Assembly: GCA_016869675.1 (NCBI GenBank)
Contig: VGDP01000011.1
Span: forward strand, 1 to 64,000
DNA length: 64,000 nt
Direction: 5' to 3'
From: Alphaproteobacteria bacterium
GTDB taxonomy: Bacteria > Pseudomonadota > Alphaproteobacteria > SP197
Position 1 is the first letter of the stretch; each line of letters begins with the position of its first letter. Under the pieces are notes generated by a model. That model searched no databases. It saw only the letters and a list, made by a program, of their open reading frames with translations, and was not told where the DNA came from. Both the position numbers and the translations under genes were made by a program. Shown here one piece after another: positions 49,420-57,232 of the stretch.

Positions 49420-50801
49420 GCGGGCACGCGTTTCATCGCTCGATCCTGCGCGAGTACGACATCCGAGGTGTGGTCGGGCAGACGCTGTTCCCGAAGGATT
49501 CGGGCGCGATCGGCCGCGCCTATGGCACGATCGCGCGCCGCGCCGGCGCGGCCGGCCCCGTGTGCGTCGGGCGGGACGGTCGGCTTAGTTCGCCCGAACT
49601 GCACGGGGCGCTGGTCGAGGGCTTGCGGGCCAGCGGCGTCGACGTGATCGATGTCGGGTTCGGGCCGACGCCGATGCTGTACTTCGCGGTCTACGAGACG
49701 GGCGCGGCGGGCGGCGTGATGGTGACCGGCTCGCACAACCCGCCCGAGCACAACGGCTTCAAGATGATGCTCGGCCACGAATCCTTCTTCGGCGACCGCA
49801 TCCGTGAACTGGGCGCCGTCGCGGCCGCGGGCGACTTCACGTCAGGCCGAGGCGGGCTGACGTCGCGTTCGGTCATGGGCGCCTACGTCGTGCGCTTGGC
49901 ACAGGAGTACCCAGCGAGCGCGCGCGGTCTAGCGGTCGGCTGGGACGCCGGCAACGGCGCCATGGGCGAGGCCATGGCGGCACTGACCGCCCGCCTGCCC
50001 GGACGCCACGTGCTGCTGAACGCCACCATCGACGGTCGCTTCCCGAGCCATCACCCCGATCCGACGGTGCCCGAGAACTTGGCGGAGTTGATCGCGGCCG
50101 TGCGCCGCGACCGACTCGATTTGGGCATCGCCTTCGACGGCGACGGCGACCGCATCGGGGTGGTCGATGGCGAAGGCACCATTCTGTGGGGCGATCAACT
50201 CCTGGCGCTGCTCGCGCGCGACGTGCTGGCGCGGCACCCGGGTGCGACCATCATCGCCGACGTCAAGGCGAGCCAGACCCTGTTCGACGAGGTGGCGCGG
50301 CTGGGCGGTCGGCCGCTCATGTGGCGGACCGGTCATTCCCTGATCAAGTCCAAAATGGCCGAGACCAGGGCGCCGCTCGCCGGCGAGATGAGCGGCCACA
50401 TCTTCTTCGCCGACGGCTATTACGGTTTCGACGACGCGTTGTTCGCGGCCGTGCGCCTGCTGCGCACCGTCATCGCCGAAGGGACTTCGCTCAGCGATCT
50501 GCGCCGATCGCTGCCCACGGCGGTCAACACGCCCGAACTGCGCTTCGAGTGTGGCGAGGAACGCAAGTTCACCCTGGTCGACGAGGTCGCCAGGCGCCTG
50601 GCCGCGCGCGGCGCCGACGTGATCACGGTCGATGGGGTTCGGGTACGCACGGCGGACGGCTGGTGGCTGCTGCGTGCCTCAAACACCCAGGCCATCGTCG
50701 TTGCGCGGTGCGAGGCATTCGACACGGCGGCCCTGGACCGGGTGAAGGCGGCCCTGGCCGCGGAACTCGAGGCGAGCGGCTTCCCGGTGGGCGATTTCTA
50801 G
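49416..50801 (+). CDS. Phosphomannomutase/phosphoglucomutase
   Basis: 461 aa from GTG 49416. Phosphoserine loop VMVTGSHNPPEHNGFK (Ser about 106), metal loop GIAFDGDGDRIGVVD, sugar loop GEMSGHIFF and phosphate loop RASNTQAIVVARCE. It is an AlgC/ManB-type enzyme interconverting hexose-1- and -6-phosphates, supplying glucose-1-P to GalU. A GC-rich inverted repeat without a T-run (~50801-50816) follows. Confidence 0.93.
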   Translation: MSGHAFHRSILREYDIRGVVGQTLFPKDSGAIGRAYGTIARRAGAAGPVCVGRDGRLSSPELHGALVEGLRASGVDVIDVGFGPTPMLYFAVYETGAAGGVMVTGSHNPPEHNGFKMMLGHESFFGDRIRELGAVAAAGDFTSGRGGLTSRSVMGAYVVRLAQEYPASARGLAVGWDAGNGAMGEAMAALTARLPGRHVLLNATIDGRFPSHHPDPTVPENLAELIAAVRRDRLDLGIAFDGDGDRIGVVDGEGTILWGDQLLALLARDVLARHPGATIIADVKASQTLFDEVARLGGRPLMWRTGHSLIKSKMAETRAPLAGEMSGHIFFADGYYGFDDALFAAVRLLRTVIAEGTSLSDLRRSLPTAVNTPELRFECGEERKFTLVDEVARRLAARGADVITVDGVRVRTADGWWLLRASNTQAIVVARCEAFDTAALDRVKAALAAELEASGFPVGDF

Positions 50802-50916
50802 GCCCGCCGCGGGCCCGTGCGGCACGTGCCGTCCGGAACCTTGAGCGTTTGTTAACCGAGCGCTCCCCATCCTGGGGGCCGCGATAGCGCCACGTCGTCG
50901 CGGCAGGAGCGCGGAC

Positions 50917-52609
50917 ATGCTCGGGCTTGGAAAGCAGAACAGGGTCGCCAAGGATGAACGCGATCGTTTCGTCGGGTTCGCGTTCGCTGCCGCCGACACT
51001 CTTATCGAACTGGACCACGACCGGCGCGTGCGCGAGGTCATGGGAGTCGCGCCGTACGGCAAGGCACAGGATCTGTTGGGCCGTGACTTCATCGACCTGC
51101 TGCGTGAAGGGGATCGCGCGGTCGCCGCCGCCGCCCTGGTCGCCGCCAAGCGCGGTGATCGCGTCCGCCCCCTTCCGGATTGCCTTCGCCGATGGCAACG
51201 GACCCAGCGTGGCGCTGACCCTATCGGGCTGGTGTTTGCCGGACCTCGGTGGTCGGTATTTCCTCGCGTTGCGCGACGACAACGGGCCCGTCGCCGAGCC
51301 AGACCAGGCTTCGGACGCGGAGACCGGACTGCCGACTGGCGCTGGCTTCCGCGGCGCGGTGGCGCAGGCGCTGGCAAGGGGCGGCACGACCGGTACCATG
51401 ACGCTCGTCGATCTCGACGGGTTGAACGCCGTCTGCGACCGCCTTGAGGCGGAAGAGACCGTGGTCCTCATGGAGCGCATCGGAACCACGCTCCGCTCGT
51501 CGGCGATCGATGGTTCCCTTGTCGGGCGCACCAGCGAGCAAGGCTTCGGCTTGGTTCACGACGCAAGCCTCGACGCGGATCACCTTGCGCAGGCCCTGGG
51601 TGAACTGATCCTTGCCGCCGACCCGAGCGCCGAAGGCGTGCGCGTTCGCCGCGGCTCGGTTGTCCTGGACGGTGGCGCCGTGACCAGCGAGGAAGCCGAG
51701 GAGGCGGTGCTCTACGCCATTCGCAAGTTTGGCGAATCGAAGCACGGCACCGTCCAGCTCGGAACCATGTCCGAATGCTGCGCGTCCATGGCGCGCGAGC
51801 ATGTGCAGCGCCTCGCACGGTTCAAGCGAACGGTCTCCAGCGACGAGTTCAGCACTGTCGTGCAGCCGATCGTCGAGATCAGCACGGGCGCCATCAAGCA
51901 CTTCGAGCTGCTGAGCCGGTTCGGCCGCGCGGACGAAGGCTCGCCTCAGACGGTGATCGCCTTCGCCGAGGACGTTGGTGTGATCTGCGACTTCGACCTG
52001 CGCGTCATCGCGCGGTCATTGCTCGCGATCGACGAGGCCGATCAGGCCGGCAGTCGGCAATTGAACCTGGCCGTGAACCTGTCGATGTGCTCGGTCGAGC
52101 ACCTTGACTTTATCGAGGCTGTCGACCAGCTTTTCGCCGGACGACCGGAGACACGGTCTCACATCATCTTCGAGATCACCGAGACGGCCCGCATCGAAGA
52201 TACGCGGGCCGCCAACAATGCCGTCCAGGCCTTGCGCCGCGCGGGCCACAAGGTCTGCCTCGATGACTTCGGCGCCGCCGCGTCGTCGTTCCAGTACCTC
52301 AAGGCCCTCGAGGTCGATGCCATCAAGATTGATGGCGCGTATGTGACGCGGGCGCTCGGCAGTCGCGGCAACCGCGCGTTCCTTAAGGCCATGGTGGGGT
52401 TCTGCCTCGAGATGGACGTGGAGGTGGTCGGCGAGATGGTCGAGGACGAGAACACCGCGCGCTTCCTCGACAACTGCGGCATCCGCTGTGGCCAGGGGTT
52501 CTACTTCGGCCGCCCGCAATCACTCGGCACGTACCTCGCGCGGGCGAGGGGCGTGTCCCTTCGTAAGGCCGTCCATCGTCAAAGCCGACGTATCCTCACG
52601 GTCGACTAA
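50917..52609 (+). pseudogene. PAS-like/degenerate-GGDEF/EAL protein with one-base frameshift
   Basis: ATG 50917 with AGGAG. The N-terminal ~85 residues (RFVGFAFAAADTLIELDHDRRVREVMG, a PAS-like sensor) break at a C5 run (51168-51172). Removing one C gives ...GDRVRPFRIAFADGNGPSVALTLSG in one frame to the end. A GGDEF-like domain lacks the signature (GRTSEQGFGLV). The EAL domain has HFELLSRF, LAVNLSM, FEITETA, CLDDFGAA, DAIKIDGAYV, GEMVEDE and QGFYFG, so most c-di-GMP phosphodiesterase ligands remain. Real mutation or homopolymer error cannot be separated from sequence alone. Confidence 0.78.
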
Positions 52610-52626
52610 GAAGCGCCTGGGTCGCG

Positions 52627-53250
52627 CTACATGCCGGTCGCGACCGCGACCTCGTGGGTGCCATCCCAGATCATCTGCCCCGCGACGTACGCCACGATCA
52701 GCAGGCCGACATAAGCGATCCAGTGATGGCGTATCAGGAGCCGCGCGATGTAGTTGGCGGCGACGGCCATGAGCGCGATCGACAGAGCCAGGCCGAACAC
52801 CAGGATCCACACGTGATCGCGGGCGGCGCCCGCGACCGCGAGCACGTTGTCGAGCGACATGGACACGTCGGCGACCACGATCATCGTCAGGGCCTGGCGG
52901 AATGTCTTGATGGGCCGAGGCTGCGCCGCGCCCGACGTCTCGGTGTCCGACAGCGTGTGGGAACCCGCGCGCAACTCGCGCCACATCTTCCAGCACACCC
53001 AAAGCAACAGCAGGCCGCCGGCCAGGGTCAGTCCGACGATCTGGAGTAGCTGCACCGTGACGGCCGCGAAGGTGATGCGCAGAAGCGTCGCGGCGATAAT
53101 GCCGATGGCGATCGCCCGGCGCCGGAGCTCGACTGGCAAGCCCGCGGCGGCCAAGCCGATGATGATGGCGTTGTCGCCCGACATGACGATGTCGATAGCG
53201 ACGATGCTCAGGAACGCTTGAATCTCTTGCGGTGAGAAGAAGTCGAACAA
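52627..53250 (-). CDS. TerC-family (YjbE-type) integral membrane protein
   Basis: 207 aa from TTG 53250 (FDFFSPQEIQAFLSIVAIDIVMSGDNAIIIGLAA). Two conserved acidic membrane motifs, MSGDNA at ~23 and VSMSLDNVLAVAG at ~128, mark TerC/YjbE proteins, implicated in Mn2+/metal export or metalation of exported enzymes. Seven hydrophobic segments. Start codon TTG is inferred from family N-terminus. A Crp-type palindrome lies about 107 bp upstream. I see no yybP-ykoY-like manganese riboswitch. Confidence 0.85.
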   Translation of the reverse strand: MFDFFSPQEIQAFLSIVAIDIVMSGDNAIIIGLAAAGLPVELRRRAIAIGIIAATLLRITFAAVTVQLLQIVGLTLAGGLLLLWVCWKMWRELRAGSHTLSDTETSGAAQPRPIKTFRQALTMIVVADVSMSLDNVLAVAGAARDHVWILVFGLALSIALMAVAANYIARLLIRHHWIAYVGLLIVAYVAGQMIWDGTHEVAVATGM

Positions 53251-53356
53251 GGCGGCAACCCCGGCGGCGGTCGAACCATATAGGGGCCGCGCGCGGGCCG
53301 GGCAAGCTCCGATGGACGCGATCTGCGGGCCGGCCGCACGCGCCGAAGTCCCCCCC

Positions 53357-53372
53357 TGTGATGGCCATCACA
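53357..53372. promoter_or_regulatory. Perfect Crp-type palindrome TGTGATGGCCATCACA
   Basis: A fully symmetrical 16-bp palindrome with the TGTGA-N6-TCACA consensus, in the noncoding stretch upstream of the TerC-family gene. It shares the core with the site at 25600-25619. Confidence 0.6.
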
Positions 53373-53429
53373 TGGTGCCCCAAGGCCTATGTGTGGGACC
53401 GTCGGGTACCGAGGCCGTTGGCATGATTA

Positions 53430-53909
53430 ATGAAAGATGGACGTCAAACTCGTCCCGTCGATCCACGCAGGCGAGGCGACGCGGGGAAGCCAACGATGGT
53501 CGCACGTCAAGACCCACCGGGGGGCCCTAAGCCTCATGTGGTTACGCCCGCCTTTGGGCGCCACGCGCGGTCGTCCTTGGGACTTGGTATCACGGACTCG
53601 GCGGGGGACCCCGGTCCAGACCCGGCGGCGCTGCGCGTCGTCCCGCTGTCCCTGCCTTCGACGGGTGGGCGAAACGAACGGCGCGAATCGCCCTTGCTGA
53701 TGAATGTTCCGCCGGCGCTGGACAAGCGTCTCGAGGCGCCGCGACGCGAGATTCATCGGCGTCTGGCGGACGTCATCACGAACGACCTGACGTCCATGCC
53801 GAAGATGGAGCTCGAGGCCGAGATCGCGACGGTCACCTCGGAGCTGGCGCGACAACTCAACCTCGAGCTGAACGCCACCGAGGAAAACCGCCTGCGCCCG
53901 AGGCCGTGA
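53430..53909 (+). pseudogene. Fragment resembling the N-terminus of a CpaF/TadA pilus ATPase
   Basis: In the open frame 53430-53909 the last ~65 residues (LDKRLEAPRREIHRRLADVIT, MPKMELEAEIATVTSELARQLNLELNATEENRL) resemble the helical N-terminal domain of CpaF-type secretion ATPases (xxIHRxLxDxI...LNxxExxxL). The expected hexameric ATPase core is absent; the sequence ends at TGA 53909. The upstream part (53430-53690) has no recognisable homology and may not be coding. No other tad/cpa genes are near. Confidence 0.4.
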
Positions 53910-54035
53910 TCGCGGCCGTCTCGACAGCCGCGTGGAAGAGCGCTTCGACGGCCGCGATCTCGACGGTCTTGGCCAACGGGCAGGTTCTAAACTAACTTAA
54001 GGAGTGGTTCCGTCCTCGGGGGCTGGTTATCGCAG

Positions 54036-54063
54036 TGAGCTGCTGCCGGTTCCGTGGACACAC
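54036..54063. mobile_element. Terminal inverted repeat of an IS3-family element
   Basis: The sequence from tgagctgctgccggttcc to the tggacaca end resembles IS3-group terminal repeats, which typically end in TGTCCAC-type sequence. It lies 3 bp beyond the stop of the transposase fragment, as expected for an IS right end. The other IS end is not found, so only a remnant remains. Confidence 0.5.
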
Positions 54064-54066
54064 AGT

Positions 54067-54185
54067 TAAGCTTGCATGGCCTGCTTCTCGAAGTCCACGG
54101 GACTGATGTATCCGACGGTCGAGTGCCGCCTCGTCGGATTGTAGAAGCACTCGATGTATTCGAACACATCGGCCCGCGCGTCGTC
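54067..54185 (-). pseudogene. IS3-family transposase (OrfB), last ~35 residues
   Basis: DARADVFEYIECFYNPTRRHSTVGYISPVDFEKQAMQA is the characteristic C-terminus of IS3-group integrase-type transposases (YIExFYNxxRRHSxLGYxSPxxFE). The similarity stops near 54185, where acetyltransferase sequence on the other strand begins. The frame continues but is unrelated. Catalytic DDE residues are missing. Confidence 0.75.
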
Positions 54186-54419
54186 AAGGGCGGCGCCGAG
54201 ATCAAGCGGTTGTTTGTTCGCCCGCAGGTCCGCGGCCAGGGCGTGTGCGGCGCCCTGGTCGATGTCATCCTCGCGGCGGCACGCGCCGCCGGTCATTGCC
54301 GTATCGTGCTCGAGACCCACGTATCCATGACCGCCGCGGCGGCGCTCTACCTGGCTCGCGGCGTCGTGCCAGGGCCGTGGAACGCCGCTGGCGTCCGCAA
54401 CATGGCCCTCGATGCCTAG
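54186..54419 (+). pseudogene. GNAT acetyltransferase, 5'-truncated at the IS remnant
   Basis: GGAEIKRLFVRPQVRGQGVCGALVDVILAAARAAGHCRIVLETH is the acetyl-CoA-binding motif A (RxxGxG/A) of GNAT proteins, followed by AAALYLARGVV and a natural stop at 54419. The preceding half of the domain is missing, replaced by IS3 DNA. Probably inactivated by the insertion and later deletion. Confidence 0.75.
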
Positions 54420-54425
54420 ATTCGG

Positions 54426-55403
54426 CTAGCTCCGGAGCAGGACCTTGCCGCGACGGCCCGGGCCGTTGGCGTGGGCGAGAGCCGCCTGGACGTCAGCCAA
54501 GTCATAGACCGCGTCGACCGGGCAGGTGAGAGTGCCGTCGGCCACCAGAGGCAGGGCACGATCGGCGGCGGCGGTGCGCCGGGCGACCGTCGCCGAGCGG
54601 ATCCAGGCGTCGAGCCAGAAGCCGGCGATCGTGGCGCCCTTGGCGATCAGCCAGCCGGGGTGGACCTCGATGGGCCGGCCGTCGAGGACGCCATGCACGA
54701 TCATGGTGCCGCCCGGCCCTAGGACCTTGGCGAGCAGGGTGCCCGTCGCGCCGCCGACCGCGTCGAGCGCAACCCGCGCGCCGCCGCCCGTGACCACGCG
54801 CAATCGTTCCTCGATGTCGGCATCTTCGGTCGCCAGCGCGTGTTCGACCCCGGCGGCGGCGAGCTCCACCGCCTGCTCCGGTCGGCGGACCAGGTCGACA
54901 ATGCGCCAGCCGGAGCGCACTGCGATCGCGCGCAGCAGACCTGCGAAGCTCGACCCTGCCGCGCTCTGCACGACCCAGCCAGGGGTTGCACCGGCCGTGG
55001 CCGCGTCGAACACGAGGGTCGCGGCCAAAGGTCCGGCGATGAACTGCGCCGCCTGGGCGTCATCCAGGTTCGCCGGCATGGACTGAACGTCGGCGGCCGG
55101 CACGGTCACGAACTCCTGCCAGGTGCCACGCACACGCCAGAACACGACGCGGCAGCCGATCGCCGGCGCCGTCACGCCGGGGCCGAGGGCAACGACCTCG
55201 CCGACGCCTTCGACGCCCGGTACGGCGGGCAGGGTGGGTCGGGTCCCATAGCGGCCCTGAATGTAAAGCCGGTCGGCCGGGTTGATCGGGCGCAGGCGCA
55301 TTCGGACCAGAACCTCGCCCGGCGCGGCGACGGGCTCGGGCAGGTTCGCCAACTGGAGAACGTCAGCCGGTCCGCCGAAGCGGTCGAACATCAAAGCCCG
55401 CAT
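54426..55403 (-). CDS. Zinc-independent quinone oxidoreductase-type MDR protein
   Basis: 325 aa. MDR fold with MRALMFDRFGGPADVLQL, RPINPADRLYIQGRYG, PAVPGVEGVGEVVALG and the NADPH-binding VVQSAAGSSFAGLLRAIA (AAGSxxG, typical of QOR/trans-2-enoyl reductases). The structural and catalytic zinc Cys clusters are absent. Last gene of an operon with metY and the CoA-binding gene (5-bp gap). Confidence 0.88.
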   Translation of the reverse strand: MRALMFDRFGGPADVLQLANLPEPVAAPGEVLVRMRLRPINPADRLYIQGRYGTRPTLPAVPGVEGVGEVVALGPGVTAPAIGCRVVFWRVRGTWQEFVTVPAADVQSMPANLDDAQAAQFIAGPLAATLVFDAATAGATPGWVVQSAAGSSFAGLLRAIAVRSGWRIVDLVRRPEQAVELAAAGVEHALATEDADIEERLRVVTGGGARVALDAVGGATGTLLAKVLGPGGTMIVHGVLDGRPIEVHPGWLIAKGATIAGFWLDAWIRSATVARRTAAADRALPLVADGTLTCPVDAVYDLADVQAALAHANGPGRRGKVLLRS

Positions 55404-55408
55404 CGGTC

Positions 55409-56695
55409 TCAGCCGCGCGCCAAGGCTTGGTCCAGGTCGGCGATCAGGTCCGCGGCAGTCTCCAGACCGATCGACAGGCGCACCGCGTCGTTGCCGGCGC
55501 CCGCCGCTGTGCGCTGCTCATCCGTAAGCTGCCGGTGCGTCGTCGAGGCCGGGTGGATGATCAGGCTGCGCGTGTCGCCCACGTTGGCCAGGTGGGAGAA
55601 CAGCTCGACCGCTTCAACGACGCTGACGCCCGCGTCGAACCCGCCCTTGAGCCCGAAGGTGAAGACTGCGCCCGCGCCCTTGGGCAGGTACTTGCGCGCG
55701 AGCGCGTGGTAGCGGCTAGACGGCAGGCCGGCGTAAGAGACCCAAGCGACCTTCGGGTGGCGTTCGAGATGACTCGCGACCGCCAGGGCGTTCTCGCAGT
55801 GTCGCGCCATGCGCAGTGGCAGGGTCTCGATACCCTGTAACACCAGGAACGCGTTCATCGGCGCCAACGCCGGGCCAAAATCCCTCAGCGCCACCGCGCG
55901 CGCCCGCATGGTGAAACCGAAGTCGCCGAACGTCTCGGCGAAGGTCAGGCCGTGGTACGCCGGGTCCGGCTGGGTCATGGCCGGGAAGCGGCCCGAGGCG
56001 AACCAGTCGAAGCGGCCCGACTCCACCACCACGCCGGCCAGCGCGTTGCCGTGGCCACCCAGGAACTTGGTGGCGGAATGGATCACGATGTCCGCGCCCC
56101 AGTCGATCGGGTTGCACAGGTACGGGCTGGCCAAGGTGTTGTCGACGATCAGCGGCACGCGCCGCGCCCGCGCCAGCGGCGCGAGCGGCTCCAGATCGAC
56201 GACCACGCCGCCCGGGTTGGCCAGGCTTTCCACGAAGATCGCCTTGCCATCCGCGCCCAGGGCGCGGTCGACCGCCTCCACGTCGTTGGGGTCGGCGAAC
56301 CGGCAATGCCAGCCGAGCTTGGGAAAGCTCTTGGCGAACTGGGTGACCGATCCGCCATACAAATTGGGCGCGGCTACGAAGCTGTCGCCCGGTTCCAGCA
56401 GGGTGAAGAACGCCAGGAACTGCGCGGCATGACCGCTCGCGGCGGCGATGGCGGCACGCCCGCCCTCGAGGCTGGCGACCCGCTCCTCGAGCACGGCGAC
56501 CGTCGGGTTCGTGATGCGCGAGTAGATGTAGCCGAAGCTCTGCAGGTTGAAGAGCGAGGCCGCGTGGTCCGCGTCGTCGAACACGTAGGACGTGGTCTGG
56601 TAGATGGGCGTCGAGCGGGCGCCGGTCGCTGCGTCGGGCCGGGCGCCGGCGTGGATCGCGCGCGTCTCGAAGCCAGGCTTGGGTCGCTCGGTCAT
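55409..56695 (-). CDS. metY: O-acetylhomoserine sulfhydrylase (aminocarboxypropyltransferase)
   Basis: 428 aa. Cys/Met-metabolism PLP enzyme: FETRAIHAGARPD, PIYQTTSYVFDDADHAASLF, YSRITNPTVAVLEERVASLEGG and the PLP lysine in DIVIHSATKFLGGHGNALAG. Length and the AAFTHLxxxGD-like VELFSHLANVGDTRSLIIHPASTTH block fit MetY, not MetB. It uses sulfide and O-acetylhomoserine to make homocysteine. ATGA overlap with the upstream CoA-binding gene. Confidence 0.93.
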   Translation of the reverse strand: MTERPKPGFETRAIHAGARPDAATGARSTPIYQTTSYVFDDADHAASLFNLQSFGYIYSRITNPTVAVLEERVASLEGGRAAIAAASGHAAQFLAFFTLLEPGDSFVAAPNLYGGSVTQFAKSFPKLGWHCRFADPNDVEAVDRALGADGKAIFVESLANPGGVVVDLEPLAPLARARRVPLIVDNTLASPYLCNPIDWGADIVIHSATKFLGGHGNALAGVVVESGRFDWFASGRFPAMTQPDPAYHGLTFAETFGDFGFTMRARAVALRDFGPALAPMNAFLVLQGIETLPLRMARHCENALAVASHLERHPKVAWVSYAGLPSSRYHALARKYLPKGAGAVFTFGLKGGFDAGVSVVEAVELFSHLANVGDTRSLIIHPASTTHRQLTDEQRTAAGAGNDAVRLSIGLETAADLIADLDQALARG

Positions 56696-57189
56696 GGCGC
56701 GCGCAACCTCTTGGCCGTGACGATGCCGGAGTTGACACCGCTCCACGACAGCTCGCCCGACAGGCGGCCGTACTCGATCTTCGGGCAACGGTTCATGATG
56801 ACCACCAGACCGGCGGCCTCGGCGCCGGCCGCCGCCGCGTCGTCGCGCACGCCGAGCTGCATCCAGATGGTCGAGATGCCTTTGGCGTCCTTCAAGCGGA
56901 TGGCCTCGTCCACGATCGGGCCGACCTGGTCGGAGGCGCGGAAGATGTCGACCATGTCGAAGCGGTCCGGCACGTCGCCGAGGCCGGCGTGGACCGTCTC
57001 GCCGTGGATCGTCTGGCCGGCGGCGACCGGGTTGACCGGGATCACGCGGTAGCCCTTTGCTTGGAGATACTTCATGGCGAAGTTGCTGGGCCGTACCCAA
57101 GTGGGGCTGGCGCCGACCATGGCGATGACGCGGCAACGGCGCAGCACGTCGCGGATCAACGAGTCGGGGTAGTGGTCGTGGTCGATCAT
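56692..57189 (-). CDS. CoA-binding (YccU-type) protein
   Basis: 165 aa from ATG 57189 (MIDHDHYPDSLIRDVLRRC). Rossmann CoA-binding motif VIAMVGASPTWVRPSNFAMKYLQAKGYRVIPVNP and the C-terminal MNRCPKIEYGRL are characteristic of the YccU/CoA_binding_2 family. It precedes metY with ATGA overlap, a recurrent partnership in alphaproteobacteria as I recall it. Function undefined. Confidence 0.9.
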   Translation of the reverse strand: MIDHDHYPDSLIRDVLRRCRVIAMVGASPTWVRPSNFAMKYLQAKGYRVIPVNPVAAGQTIHGETVHAGLGDVPDRFDMVDIFRASDQVGPIVDEAIRLKDAKGISTIWMQLGVRDDAAAAGAEAAGLVVIMNRCPKIEYGRLSGELSWSGVNSGIVTAKRLRAP

Positions 57190-57232
57190 GGCGCGGAGCA
57201 TGGCCGATCGGTGACGTGAACCCAAGCGTGGA

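Noticed and set aside
50801-50816. GC-rich inverted repeat after pmm as terminator
   Set aside because: The arms pair, but no T-run follows, so I do not call an intrinsic terminator.
53251-53429. yybP-ykoY manganese riboswitch upstream of the TerC-family gene
   Set aside because: TerC relatives often carry one, but I cannot find the conserved GGGGAGUA-like start and paired loop arrangement in this leader; only the Crp-type palindrome stands out.
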